DNA of 64,000 nucleotides from JACNJF01 sp050288105. GTDB lineage: Bacteria > Pseudomonadota > Gammaproteobacteria > GCA-001735895. Position 1 is the first letter of the stretch. Each line of letters begins with the position of its first letter. The stretch lies in assembly GCA_050288105.1 (NCBI GenBank), contig JBNKDE010000004.1, positions 186,001-250,000 of the forward strand, in the 5' to 3' direction. The translations under genes were made by a program, and so were the position numbers. The notes beneath the pieces are model-generated. The model did no database searches. It had not been told where the DNA came from and saw only the letters and a list, made by a program, of their open reading frames with translations. Below are positions 26,875 through 35,487 of this stretch, piece by piece.

Positions 26875-29022
26875 TTAAGCCTGCTCTGATTCTGGATTGA
26901 CGCTTGCCAGATCATGGACGTTATTGATGATTGTGCTATCTGCCATAATTTGCTGATCATCTGGCAGCTTAAATCCAGCAACAGAGTGATGAAGCGCTTT
27001 AACCAGTTCGGACAACTCGCCGATAGACTCTGAAGTTTGCGCCGTATTCTCCGATGTTTTGAGTGTAATCTGCTGGATTTCATCCATATTTCTGGAGATT
27101 TCCACACTGTCCTTTGCGTGTTTCTGGGTCGCGTTGGAAATCTGCAGGATACGTTGCGCCAGATTGGTGGATACCGTTTCGATTTTATCCAGTGCACTAC
27201 CCGCATCTTCCGCCAGATTAGCCCCTTCAACCACGTTAGCTGTACTCTGCTCCATGGAAGAAATTGCTTCATTGGTATCGGCCTGGATAGTTTTCACCAG
27301 CGCCTCGATCTGTTTGGTCGCATCACCGGTTCTTTCAGCGAGTCGCTGTACCTCGTCCGCAACCACCGCGAAACCACGCCCTGCTTCACCCGCCATAGAT
27401 GCCTGTATCGCAGCATTCAAAGCCAGAATGTTGGTCTGATCCGAGATCTCTGTAATCAGGTTTACGATATCGCCGATCTCCTGCGAACTTTCACCAAGGC
27501 GTTTAATTCGCTTGGAAGTTTCCTGTATTTGTTCGCGGATTGATTCCATACCAGCAATTGTTTTACGTACGGTCTCACCACCGTTATGTGCAATGTTCAC
27601 CGAGTTCCTTGCAACGTCTGCTGAATCAGATGCGTTCCTGGATACCTGACTCATACTCTCAGAAATTGAGGTGATCGCCGAACTGGCAACGGTTATTTCT
27701 TGTGCCTGCTGCTCACTGGCTCGAGCCAGTTCACTTGTCGTTGCCTGGGTTTTATTCACCGAGCTGGTAACCTGGGCAGCCGTTAAGTTGATGGTTCCAA
27801 CCAGATCGCGCAAAGCGTCAATCGAGTAGTTAACCGAGTCAGCTATTGCGCCAGTAATATCTTCGGTTACCGTCGTGTGTGTAGAAAGGTCACCATCAGC
27901 CAGGTTGGTCATTTCATCCAGCAGCCTGAGGATTGCACGCTGGTTTCTTTCATTCTGTTCCTGAGATTCAATCAACTGTTCATTTGAAGCTTTTACTAAC
28001 TGAATACCTAATACAATCAGCAACAGAACAGCCACACCACCAGCCGCATAAGCGAGCACAATCAGCAATCCGAGACCTTCATCATAGATACCGATCGCTG
28101 TTTCAAGCTCGCCAGTTGCTGCCAGCAGCTTGACACTGATCAGCTGAATATCACTAGCGGCATCACGCACTTCAAACAACTGGGGAGAATTTTCAAGAAT
28201 CTGGTTAACATTCTTTTTTACCACTGAAAACAGGTCTGCAAGCTGCAGTAGTTTGGATACAACTTCATCGCCTGTTAATTGCGAGATACCCAGCTCCCTG
28301 TCTCCTTCCAGCATACCAATCAAAATTCGCTCGATGAGTACCGTTTCCCGCCCGAACTGGTCAGCCGCGGCCATTACTACATCACCACCGCTCATGATTT
28401 GGTTCAGGCTGTTCTGAACCGACTGGATCAATGCGAGCTGTTTGGATGCAGATGCGATATCGGTCCGGGGCGCTTTATTTTTAACCAGAATTTTGACCAC
28501 ATCATCCGAAAGTACCAATAGCTCTGGAATAGATTCATTAATGAGCGTCACATACTCGGTTACCGTTTCAATAGATTCACGAGCATCAAGGATGGTATTT
28601 ATCGCAGTATTGTAATCAGACCAGACCTGGTTAATATTCTCCAGCTCACCACGTAACTCAAATGGAAGCGGCGGCAAGTTCTGTTCAGGATCTCCCTGCT
28701 GCAGCCGGGTCAGGGTGTTTTCAAAACGCGACTGATAGCGCTTTAACTGCACAAATGCTGCCGAGTTTCCTATCGATGACTCCAGAGCAAAGGTCGCGAT
28801 CTGCTGTGAAACAACCTGTTGTTCATTCGAGATACCGGCATAAGTTCTGGTATGCTGTTCCTGCGTAGTTTCATAGTTAAACAGAATAACCATGGCCAGA
28901 ATTGCGACCACAATGCCGATTGCATAAACCAGTAGAGTACGATTACCTTTTCTGGATGATCTACCCCTGGCTCCCGATCCTCTCCTTTTCGGTGATGCTT
29001 TTTTTGAATCAAATAACGCCAT
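26875..29022 (-). CDS. pilJ: pilus-specific methyl-accepting chemotaxis protein PilJ
   Basis: Inner-membrane chemoreceptor feeding the Chp kinase. The cytoplasmic Arg/Lys/Ser-rich start is followed by a first membrane helix (about residues 30-50), a periplasmic region of about 260 residues with two PilJ-type helical halves, a second helix (about 314-337), a HAMP-like segment (NLADGDLSTHTTVTEDITGAIADSVN) and the receptor signalling domain with the hairpin tip EISDQTNILALNAAIQASMAGEAGRGFAVVADEVQRLAERT-type motif. 715 residues. Gln/Glu pairs of possible methylation sites remain, although no methyltransferase or methylesterase gene sits in this cluster. Confidence 0.95.
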   Translation of the reverse strand: MALFDSKKASPKRRGSGARGRSSRKGNRTLLVYAIGIVVAILAMVILFNYETTQEQHTRTYAGISNEQQVVSQQIATFALESSIGNSAAFVQLKRYQSRFENTLTRLQQGDPEQNLPPLPFELRGELENINQVWSDYNTAINTILDARESIETVTEYVTLINESIPELLVLSDDVVKILVKNKAPRTDIASASKQLALIQSVQNSLNQIMSGGDVVMAAADQFGRETVLIERILIGMLEGDRELGISQLTGDEVVSKLLQLADLFSVVKKNVNQILENSPQLFEVRDAASDIQLISVKLLAATGELETAIGIYDEGLGLLIVLAYAAGGVAVLLLIVLGIQLVKASNEQLIESQEQNERNQRAILRLLDEMTNLADGDLSTHTTVTEDITGAIADSVNYSIDALRDLVGTINLTAAQVTSSVNKTQATTSELARASEQQAQEITVASSAITSISESMSQVSRNASDSADVARNSVNIAHNGGETVRKTIAGMESIREQIQETSKRIKRLGESSQEIGDIVNLITEISDQTNILALNAAIQASMAGEAGRGFAVVADEVQRLAERTGDATKQIEALVKTIQADTNEAISSMEQSTANVVEGANLAEDAGSALDKIETVSTNLAQRILQISNATQKHAKDSVEISRNMDEIQQITLKTSENTAQTSESIGELSELVKALHHSVAGFKLPDDQQIMADSTIINNVHDLASVNPESEQA

Positions 29023-29053
29023 AATACCCTCGATAAATATAGTTGTTCAGCAA

Positions 29054-29587
29054 TCAAACAACCTTGAGAAATTGTTCGTGTTGAACCAGCCTGTCAACAC
29101 TAAAGACATTCCACTCAGTCTGATCATCTTTAAAAGCGCCATCCAGATAAGGTTCCAGAGATCCTGTTCCAGACCTGTCCAGTTCCTTTCTCATATCAGG
29201 CTTAAACCTGCGCAGGCCAAATACTTCTTCAACCAGTAATGCGGCCACGATCCCATTTCGGTCTATGATTAATACTCGGCTATCGCCTCGTTTATCAATA
29301 GCCGGACTGTTTAAAAATTTATTCATATCCAGTACTGGCATTAGATTGCCGCGGATATTGGCCAACCCCTTTACCCAACTGGTAACGCCGGGCACTCGGA
29401 TGGTTGCGGGGGGGGGTAAAATCTCCGCCACTTCATTCATGGCGGCGATCAGTCTTTTTCCAGCCAGTTTAAAACCAATACCGACCCAGTCTTCAACAAC
29501 CTTAGCACCTGTGGGCAACCCCCTGGCATTTTCACGACAACGGCTATCGTATTCCTGAAGTAAAGCAAAGGGAGAGGATGCAGGCAT
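29054..29587 (-). CDS. pilI: CheW-like adaptor PilI
   Basis: CheW-domain adaptor (177 residues) joining PilJ to the ChpA kinase. VGIGFKLAGKRLIAAMNEVAEIL begins the domain; WVKGLANIRGNLMPVLDMNKFL and SRVLIIDRNGIVAALLVEEVFGLRRF complete it. It starts four bases after pilH, and pilJ follows by 31 bases. A run of nine C residues on the coding strand (9 G at 29408-29416) encodes Pro58-Pro60, a homopolymer long enough to slip during replication; a gain or loss of one base would truncate PilI. Confidence 0.92.
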   Translation of the reverse strand: MPASSPFALLQEYDSRCRENARGLPTGAKVVEDWVGIGFKLAGKRLIAAMNEVAEILPPPATIRVPGVTSWVKGLANIRGNLMPVLDMNKFLNSPAIDKRGDSRVLIIDRNGIVAALLVEEVFGLRRFKPDMRKELDRSGTGSLEPYLDGAFKDDQTEWNVFSVDRLVQHEQFLKVV

Positions 29588-29591
29588 AAGT

Positions 29592-29954
29592 CTAGTTGAG
29601 TACTTTATTAATTCTTGATATCAGGTCAGCCTCATTAGCCGGTTTGACAATATAATCTTTTGCGCCCTGACGCATACCCCAAATCTTGTCTGTTTCCTGA
29701 TCCTTGGTTGTGATGATAATCACCGGAATATTCGCCGTAGCCGGATTTCGACTCAGGTCGCGCGTTGCCTGGAATCCATTTTTACCCGGCATAACAACAT
29801 CCATTAAGATACAGTCCGGCTTTAAATCTATTGCTTTGGCGATCCCATCTTCGCCATTGGTTGCCACCGATACCTGGATCTGGTTTTTTTCCAGAATGGA
29901 TTTGAAAACATGAACCTCGGTAGGTGAATCATCAATGATTAATATGTGTGTCAT
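29592..29954 (-). CDS. pilH: response regulator PilH
   Basis: Single receiver domain of 120 residues with the acidic pair IIDDSPTE, the phosphoacceptor segment CILMDVVMPGKNGFQATRDL, the Thr switch VIIITTKDQETD and the conserved Lys in DYIVKPANEADL. As a CheY-like protein without an output domain it is phosphorylated by ChpA. In Pseudomonas PilH opposes PilG, affecting PilT-driven retraction. Order pilG-pilH-pilI-pilJ supports the name over a generic CheY. Confidence 0.93.
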   Translation of the reverse strand: MTHILIIDDSPTEVHVFKSILEKNQIQVSVATNGEDGIAKAIDLKPDCILMDVVMPGKNGFQATRDLSRNPATANIPVIIITTKDQETDKIWGMRQGAKDYIVKPANEADLISRINKVLN

Positions 29955-29984
29955 TATCTTAAGCCTCTTTAATCGAAAACAATA

Positions 29985-30404
29985 TTAAGTGTTCGTAACA
30001 TGTGAGGTTATTGCCCCGATTAGATCTTCTTTGGAAAATGGTTTGGTCAGGTACTCCTCTGAACCCACTATGCGTCCGCGCGCGCGATCGAAAATACTAT
30101 CCTTGCTGGATAACATAATCACAGGCGTCGATTTAAATGTTTGATTGTTCTTTATTAATGCGCAGGTTTGATAGCCATCCAGGCGCGGCATCATGATATC
30201 TACAAAAATGATATCAGGGTTATGCTCGGTGATTTTCGCCAACGCCTCAAATCCGTCAGTAGCGGTAACCACATCGCAGCCAACCTTCTTTAACAGGGTC
30301 TCTGCGCTTCTGCGTATTGTTTTACTATCATCAATCACCATAACCTTCACATTCAGCTGTAAGGATGATTGTTGATTTGTTGATTGCTGAGGCTCGTCGC
30401 TCAC
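29985..30404 (-). CDS. pilG: response regulator PilG
   Basis: CheY-like receiver that in Pseudomonas promotes pilus extension and cAMP signalling. VKVMVIDDSKTIRRSAETLLKKVGCDVVTATDGFEALAKI, then IIFVDIMMPRLDGYQTCALIKNN (phosphoacceptor Asp) and VIMLSSKDSIFDRARGRIVGSEEYLTKPFSKEDL are very close to the P. aeruginosa protein. I chose GTG 30404 (about 139 residues, usual length; GGGGGAG just upstream but tightly spaced). A TTG at 30452 would add 16 residues with no ribosome binding site. First gene of the chp operon, divergent from the gshB group. Confidence 0.92.
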   Translation of the reverse strand: MSDEPQQSTNQQSSLQLNVKVMVIDDSKTIRRSAETLLKKVGCDVVTATDGFEALAKITEHNPDIIFVDIMMPRLDGYQTCALIKNNQTFKSTPVIMLSSKDSIFDRARGRIVGSEEYLTKPFSKEDLIGAITSHVTNT

Positions 30405-30510
30405 ATCTCCCCCGATTTCAATAAAATTGCTTTCCAGCCAACTCGGTCGCAAGTGATTATAGACAACATTTTGTTTTAAACCAGTGCTTTATTAAAAAAT
30501 AGTAAAGTAG

Positions 30511-30540
30511 ATTCTAAATCAATTCTGACGATACTGTCAC
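30511..30540 (-). promoter_or_regulatory. probable sigma70 promoter of the pilG-chpC operon
   Basis: Read on the minus strand, GTGACA and TAGAAT (each five of six matches to consensus) are separated by 18 bp. Transcription would start near 30504, giving a leader of about 100 bases before the preferred pilG start. Confidence 0.55.
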
Positions 30541-30551
30541 GAACAAATATT

Positions 30552-30581
30552 TTTCCATTATAGCTATGAAATCAGTAGAAT
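30552..30581 (+). promoter_or_regulatory. possible promoter of the gshB group
   Basis: TTTCCA (30552-30557) and TAGAAT (30576-30581) with an 18-bp spacer, about 28 bases before the ATG at 30610. The -35 is weak. Confidence 0.35.
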
Positions 30582-30609
30582 ACGGCGACAGACAGCTACT
30601 CAATTCAGC

Positions 30610-30984
30610 ATGAATGATCAAAATTTATCCATCGTTGCACAACCCTGCGCCGCCAACTTTCACCCATTCGATGAGCTAGAGAGAAACATTCAGGATCAGC
30701 AGGGCGATATTAAAATCTGTTTTCCCCGGCAATTTCATGACCTCGGAGCTTCGTTCTCTTTCGATCACAACGCTTATAATCAAAACATTATAGGTGATTT
30801 TACGGCGCGTGCAGTGATATTGAATAACGATACCTCAGTAGACAACCCAAAAACACAGGCAAACATTCTGCAAAGCATGGCCACTAGACCAGCTGCGGGC
30901 AAATTCCATCAGATCTACTCTCTGGTTGGCACGCTTCAAAACCCTGCTGTAGCCGACTCATTCCGCCTTAAGGAAGCCAGTTAA
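30610..30984 (+). CDS. unknown small protein upstream of gshB
   Basis: I do not recognise this 124-residue soluble protein. It has no signal peptide, membrane segment or familiar motif. It is rich in Asn, Gln, Asp and Phe, with segments such as FHPFDELERNIQDQQGD and FPRQFHDLGASFSFD. It ends four bases before gshB, so it is almost certainly co-transcribed with it, and it begins divergent from pilG. Codon use looks like its neighbours, and the tight spacing argues for a real gene. A role linked to glutathione synthesis or to pili is only a guess from position. Confidence 0.65.
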   Translation: MNDQNLSIVAQPCAANFHPFDELERNIQDQQGDIKICFPRQFHDLGASFSFDHNAYNQNIIGDFTARAVILNNDTSVDNPKTQANILQSMATRPAAGKFHQIYSLVGTLQNPAVADSFRLKEAS

Positions 30985-30988
30985 ACTC

Positions 30989-31948
30989 ATGTCTCGTACT
31001 TATAAGCTCGGCATCGTCATGGATGCCATTGAAACTATCAAACCCTATAAAGACAGCAGCTTTGCCATGTTACTGGAAGCGCAACGACGTGGATGGCAAA
31101 TCTATTATATGCAGCTTACTGATCTTTTTATGGACCAGTCGGTAAGCTATGCGGATAGCCAGCAACTCAAGGTTAGCGACAATACAACTGACTACTTTGC
31201 GTTAAGCAACCCCAAAACCATCAGGCTTTCCGAACTCGATGTCATTCTCATGCGCAAGGACCCGCCATTTGACCTCGAGTATATTTACGCCACTTATTTA
31301 CTTGAGCAGGCAGAGCAAAGCGGCACCCTGGTCATCAACAAACCGCAAAGCCTGCGCGACTGCAACGAAAAACTGTTTACCTACCAGTTCCCCCAGTGCT
31401 GCACACCTTTCAGGGTTTCACGCAAAGCCAGCAAACTCAGGGAGTTCCTGCTCGAGCAGCAGGATATTATTATCAAACCACTGGATGGCATGGGCGGCAA
31501 ATCTATCTTCCGAGTTAAGCAGGGCGACCCCAACACCAACGCCATCATCGAAAGTGTCACCCAGTATGGCGAGCAACAGGCCATGGTGCAGAAATACATA
31601 CCGCAAATCACTGAAGGGGATAAACGTATCCTGCTTATTGATGGTGAACCTGTACCCTATGCTCTGGCACGCATTCCCGCTGTGGGAGAAAATCGCGGCA
31701 ATCTCGCAGCTGGAGCCAGCTCCAGAGCACAGCCATTGAGTGAACGTGACTTCTGGATCTGCCAGCAACTGGCACCAACCTTAAAGCAGAAAGGACTCAT
31801 CTTTGTCGGTATTGACGTCATTGGTGACTACCTCACTGAGATCAATGTCACCAGCCCGACCTGCATCCGCGAACTGGATAAAGCCTACGACCTTAATATC
31901 AGCGCAAATCTATTTGAATGTATCGAACAAAAATTAGACACACTTTAA
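30989..31948 (+). CDS. gshB: glutathione synthetase
   Basis: ATP-grasp ligase joining gamma-glutamylcysteine and glycine. The N-terminal domain starts YKLGIVMDAIETIKPYKDSSFAMLLEAQRRGW, followed by LMRKDPPFDLEYIYATYLLE and the ATP-grasp elements IIKPLDGMGGKSIFRV, MVQKYIPQITEGDKRILLIDGEPVPYALARIP and the metal-binding FVGIDVIGDYLTEINVTSPTCIRELD. 319 residues is normal (316 in E. coli). Its 3' end overlaps apbE by 31 bases. Placement beside pilG matches Pseudomonas. Confidence 0.97.
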   Translation: MSRTYKLGIVMDAIETIKPYKDSSFAMLLEAQRRGWQIYYMQLTDLFMDQSVSYADSQQLKVSDNTTDYFALSNPKTIRLSELDVILMRKDPPFDLEYIYATYLLEQAEQSGTLVINKPQSLRDCNEKLFTYQFPQCCTPFRVSRKASKLREFLLEQQDIIIKPLDGMGGKSIFRVKQGDPNTNAIIESVTQYGEQQAMVQKYIPQITEGDKRILLIDGEPVPYALARIPAVGENRGNLAAGASSRAQPLSERDFWICQQLAPTLKQKGLIFVGIDVIGDYLTEINVTSPTCIRELDKAYDLNISANLFECIEQKLDTL

Positions 31949-32958
31949 GCTGGTTTGCGGTTTTCAGTCTGCTGGTTGTTAACAGCGCCTGCCACAAGGA
32001 AAAGAACTTTTCTCAACAGTTTCTGCAATTCGGCACATTGATCGACATTACGCTCGCGTCGACCACAGAAAAAAAATCGATAGATGCCTTCGCAGCGATA
32101 GAACAGTACCTGATCCAGAGACATAGCGACTGGCACGGTTGGGAAGACGGCAGCCTGACGCACTTCAACCAGGCGCTGCATAACAATCCACAACAGGGCA
32201 TACCTGTTCCTGAGAACCTGCAACGGTTAATCCATGATTCAAAAAAATACTATCGCATCAGTGGAGGCCTGTTTAACCCGGCGCTGGGCAAGCTGATCGG
32301 CGCCTGGGGATTTCATGATCATAGTGAAGCTGACATCGCTCTAATCGAGCAGATTAAAAAGGACATTCCAGGCATGGATGACCTCGTCATTCGTGACCAG
32401 CGCGCCTACTCCAGCAACCCCTATCTTCAACTCGATTTCGGTGGTATCGCAAAAGGCCTGGCAATAGATGAAATACAACAACTACTGGTCAGTAAGGGCA
32501 TCAACAACTTTATTATTAATGCAGGCGGTGACATTTATGCTGGCGGGCACAACATGGATAGAAAATGGCGAGTGGCAATTCAGGACCCATTCAAGGAAGA
32601 TGTTATCGGCTCGGTAGAGCTCTCCCCTGCACAGAATATATTCACCTCGGGAAACTACAGACGCTATCAGAGCGAGCCTGACCATAAAAAACGCCATCAC
32701 ATCATTAACCCCAAAACCGGGGAACCTTCACTGTATATCAGCTCTGCGACGGTCATCACCAGTGATCCGGTGCTGGCTGATGCTGCGGCAACCACCTTAA
32801 TGCTTGGCGATAAAAATCAGATTAAAGATCTGGCCCAGGCGTTGGGTATCCAGCAATACATGGTGATCACTGAGCAGGGCGAAGCAATTCTTAGCCAGGC
32901 CATGTATGACGCGCTCGCCTGGCATGAACAGGAACAATTCAAAATCCAGCTACAGTAA
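31918..32958 (+). CDS. apbE: FAD:protein FMN transferase ApbE
   Basis: Attaches FMN covalently to threonines of redox proteins such as NqrB/C and RnfG. A basic N terminus (MYRTKIRH) and hydrophobic stretch end in NSAC at Cys25, a plausible lipoprotein cleavage site, so the mature protein is probably membrane-anchored and periplasmic. FGTLIDITLAS, GGLFNPALGKLIGAWGF, QLDFGGIAKGLAIDEI, INAGGDIYAGG and TVITSDPVLADAAATTLMLG are the family blocks. 346 residues. The start overlaps the gshB 3' end, implying translational coupling. No Rnf or Nqr gene is in the window, so its substrate lies elsewhere. Confidence 0.93.
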   Translation: MYRTKIRHTLSWFAVFSLLVVNSACHKEKNFSQQFLQFGTLIDITLASTTEKKSIDAFAAIEQYLIQRHSDWHGWEDGSLTHFNQALHNNPQQGIPVPENLQRLIHDSKKYYRISGGLFNPALGKLIGAWGFHDHSEADIALIEQIKKDIPGMDDLVIRDQRAYSSNPYLQLDFGGIAKGLAIDEIQQLLVSKGINNFIINAGGDIYAGGHNMDRKWRVAIQDPFKEDVIGSVELSPAQNIFTSGNYRRYQSEPDHKKRHHIINPKTGEPSLYISSATVITSDPVLADAAATTLMLGDKNQIKDLAQALGIQQYMVITEQGEAILSQAMYDALAWHEQEQFKIQLQ

Positions 32959-33019
32959 GTAATTCACCTGTTCAATAAATGACTGGCGAGCCTATCCTCA
33001 AGTTGGCAAAATATCCACT

Positions 33020-33913
33020 ATGACAAATACTTACCAGCCCCCTCAAAAACCCGGCATCGATGCCAATGACCGATTGGGCTTTACCCTGTTCCTGGCTATT
33101 GCAATCCACTTGATCATCATTCTTGGCATCGGATTCACAAAGTCTGATGCCAACCAGTCAGAGCCCATGCCGAGCCTGGATATCATACTGGCCAATTCAA
33201 GTAGCGCCGAACAACCAGACAACCCCGATTACCTGGCCCAGGACAACCAGCTTGGCGGTGGCAACCAGGATGAGAAGGCCAGACCCAGCGCCCCCGTTTC
33301 AGCACCGACCCCGATCAACCAGCAGGGGCTAACCGAGCGCGACCAGATGCGTCAAACGGCCAGACGTGTGCAGATTGAAAACATTTACTACATCAATCAG
33401 CGTGAAGCACTGGAAAAGATCGAGCACGCGAAACGCAATGATCGCGCGACTACGCAGGAAATCAGCATTCAGGAGATCGAACAGAAACGCCAGCAAATAG
33501 CCAGCCTGCAGGCCGAAATCCGCAAGATGACAATTAACTATGCCAAACGTCCCCGCTCCATTACCCTGACTGCCAGTACCCGCAAAGCAGTAGAGGCGGG
33601 CTATCTGGCTCAATGGGTAAGCAAGATAGAACATATCGGCAACCTCAATTATCCTGCCGAAGCGGAGGTTAAAAAAATCAGCGGTAGCCTGCGCGTGAAT
33701 GTACGCATCAACGCATTGGGACAGGTGATAGATACCCAAATCACCAAATCATCAGGCATTACCCTGCTTGATGAAGCGGCAAAACGCATTGTTAAACTGG
33801 CGCAACCCTTTGCACCCTTTCCGGAGGAACTTAAAAAAAATGCGGACCAGATCGTGATTGTTCGCACCTGGGAATTCAATAGCAACAAACTGACCACAAC
33901 AGGCGGATCCTGA
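33020..33913 (+). CDS. TonB-family energy transducer protein
   Basis: A 297-residue protein with one N-terminal membrane helix (about 19-39, GFTLFLAIAIHLIIILGIGF), a periplasmic linker rich in Pro, Gln and Asn, a charged helical stretch (about 115-185) and a C-terminal TonB domain (from about 200: YLAQWVSKIEHIGNLNYPAEA, LRVNVRINALGQVIDTQITKSSG, AQPFAPFPEE). It presumably couples inner-membrane proton motive force to an outer-membrane partner. In P. aeruginosa the gene at this place, between gshB and algH, is tonB3, which is needed for twitching motility; by position this is its likely counterpart. No exbB/exbD is nearby. Confidence 0.85.
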   Translation: MTNTYQPPQKPGIDANDRLGFTLFLAIAIHLIIILGIGFTKSDANQSEPMPSLDIILANSSSAEQPDNPDYLAQDNQLGGGNQDEKARPSAPVSAPTPINQQGLTERDQMRQTARRVQIENIYYINQREALEKIEHAKRNDRATTQEISIQEIEQKRQQIASLQAEIRKMTINYAKRPRSITLTASTRKAVEAGYLAQWVSKIEHIGNLNYPAEAEVKKISGSLRVNVRINALGQVIDTQITKSSGITLLDEAAKRIVKLAQPFAPFPEELKKNADQIVIVRTWEFNSNKLTTTGGS

Positions 33914-33915
33914 TC

Positions 33916-34479
33916 ATGCAAACGCAAAATAGTCTGGCTAATCAATACCTGCTCGCCACACCTAGCATCCAGGATCCTCTATTCGCATCCAGCATTGTAT
34001 ATATGTGTGAGCACAGCAGCGAAGGCAGCATGGGTGTTGTAATCAATCACCTGTCAGATCAAAAACTGCAGGACATCTTTGAACAACTGGACATCGAATG
34101 CGAAGATCAGGACATCCTCAACACCAGCGTATTCATCGGCGGACCCGTGAAACTGCAACAGGGATTTGTTTTACATACACCACAGGGTCACTGGGACAAA
34201 ACCCTGCCTGTAGGCGATGAGGTTTACCTTACCAGTTCGCGTGATATCCTCGAAGCGATCGCGCATCACGAAGGGCCAGATGACTACCTGGTACTGCTGG
34301 GATTTTCCGGCTGGGCAGCAGGTCAACTGGAAAGAGAATTACAGGAAAATTCCTGGCTCACTGCGCACGCATCCGCCCAAATCACTTACAGCCATGACAT
34401 AGACCAGAAATGGCAGATGGCCTTCGACACGCTTGGCTTTAACCTGGACAAACTTTCACCCACCACCGGTAATGCCTGA
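33916..34479 (+). CDS. algH: AlgH/YqgE family protein (UPF0301)
   Basis: Cytoplasmic protein of 187 residues in the AlgH/YqgE family: NQYLLATPSIQDPLFASSIVYMCEHSSEGSMGVVINH, VFIGGPVKLQQGFVLHTP and LVLLGFSGWAAGQLERELQENSWLT are the conserved blocks. The biochemical role of the family is not settled. It starts two bases after the tonB-like gene and overlaps ruvX, a pairing with ruvX (yqgF) conserved across many gammaproteobacteria. Confidence 0.93.
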   Translation: MQTQNSLANQYLLATPSIQDPLFASSIVYMCEHSSEGSMGVVINHLSDQKLQDIFEQLDIECEDQDILNTSVFIGGPVKLQQGFVLHTPQGHWDKTLPVGDEVYLTSSRDILEAIAHHEGPDDYLVLLGFSGWAAGQLERELQENSWLTAHASAQITYSHDIDQKWQMAFDTLGFNLDKLSPTTGNA

Positions 34480-34903
34480 GCAAAACATTACCGCCCTCGG
34501 TTTCGATCTCGGCAGCAGCTGGATAGGAACCGCAATAGGCCAGACGCGTACCTGTACTGCCTCGCCGCTGGAAGCTATACGAGCTCAGCAATTCAAGCCC
34601 GACTGGCCACGTATTGAGAAACTGATCAAAACCTGGCAACCCGCTCGATTAATCGTAGGCCTGCCTACCACTATGCAGGACCAGGAGCATGAGATGACGC
34701 GTCAGGCGCGTCGCTTCAGCCGTCAGCTGGAGGGACGCTTCCATATTAAGACCGAACTCGTCGACGAACGCCTCACCACGCGCGAAGCCTGGCAAATACT
34801 GGAACAGCAGGCTAGCAGGAAACACGATAAGCCCACTATCGACTGTATTGCCGCAGTACTCATTACCGAGACCTGGCTGCATCACTACCATAGCCAGAAA
34901 TAA
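34472..34903 (+). CDS. ruvX: putative pre-16S rRNA nuclease / Holliday junction resolvase-like RuvX (YqgF)
   Basis: RNase H-fold nuclease of 143 residues. ALGFDLGSSWIGTAIGQT carries the first catalytic Asp, RLIVGLPTTMQDQEHEMTRQARRFSRQLEG the central region, VDERLTTREAWQIL the Glu, and DKPTIDCIAAVLITETWL the last Asp. YqgF is known to process the 5' end of 16S rRNA; a recombination role was proposed from structure. ATG 34472 is preferred because the longer TTG 34433 frame adds residues unlike the family. Overlaps algH by eight bases. Confidence 0.93.
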   Translation: MPEQNITALGFDLGSSWIGTAIGQTRTCTASPLEAIRAQQFKPDWPRIEKLIKTWQPARLIVGLPTTMQDQEHEMTRQARRFSRQLEGRFHIKTELVDERLTTREAWQILEQQASRKHDKPTIDCIAAVLITETWLHHYHSQK

Positions 34904-34916
34904 GCACTGATTAATG

Positions 34917-34945
34917 TTAACAGCTCCGGGCAACTATGCTATAAA
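34917..34945 (+). promoter_or_regulatory. sigma70 promoter of the pyrR-pyrB operon
   Basis: TTAACA (34917-34922), 17-bp spacer, TATAAA (34940-34945): five of six matches in each hexamer with ideal spacing, ending about 40 bases before the pyrR GTG. Confidence 0.7.
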
Positions 34946-34983
34946 GCGCCCTACGTTTAGCGACTCTACTCTGGCTGTAAAAA

Positions 34984-35487
34984 GTGACTGATATCCCTGT
35001 CGAACCACTTATCGCGCAACTCAGCGAATCCCTGGCTCCCTTATTTTCCTGTGCGGATCATCCTATCATCGTTGGAATCGAAACCGGCGGCTACTGGATT
35101 GCCAAAGAGATACATAAACGCCTCAAACCAGATACCGAACTGGGTAAGCTCAACATCACCTTTTATCGCGATGACTTTACCAAAATCGGCCTGCACCCAA
35201 CCGTAAAACCATCCCGTCTTCCAACCGAAATCGATGGCAAAACCATCATATTGATCGACGATGTTCTACATTCGGGGCGTACCATTCGCGCCGCCATGAA
35301 CGAAATTTTTGATTATGGCCGTCCGGATAGAATTCTGCTCGCTATCCTGATTGACCGCGAGGATCGCGAACTACCCATTCAGCCAGACTATGTGGCAAAG
35401 ACCCTGGTGCTGGACAAAAATGAACATATTAAGCTTGAAGGGCCTGAACCCTTCAAACTCACTATCCAGCAGCTGACTTCGGCATGA
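34984..35487 (+). CDS. pyrR: PyrR pyrimidine regulator / uracil phosphoribosyltransferase
   Basis: 167-residue phosphoribosyltransferase-fold protein. The PRPP loop reads KTIILIDDVLHSGRTIRAAMNEI, with IVGIETGGYWIAKEI near the N terminus and TFYRDDFTKIGLHPTVKPSRLPTEI forming the arm. In Gram-positives PyrR attenuates pyr mRNA; in Pseudomonas it regulates pyrBC'. The start is GTG 34984. Its TGA overlaps the pyrB ATG (ATGA), so translation is coupled. No clear antiterminator-terminator pair is visible in the 80-bp leader, so any regulation is probably not classical attenuation. Confidence 0.92.
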   Translation: MTDIPVEPLIAQLSESLAPLFSCADHPIIVGIETGGYWIAKEIHKRLKPDTELGKLNITFYRDDFTKIGLHPTVKPSRLPTEIDGKTIILIDDVLHSGRTIRAAMNEIFDYGRPDRILLAILIDREDRELPIQPDYVAKTLVLDKNEHIKLEGPEPFKLTIQQLTSA

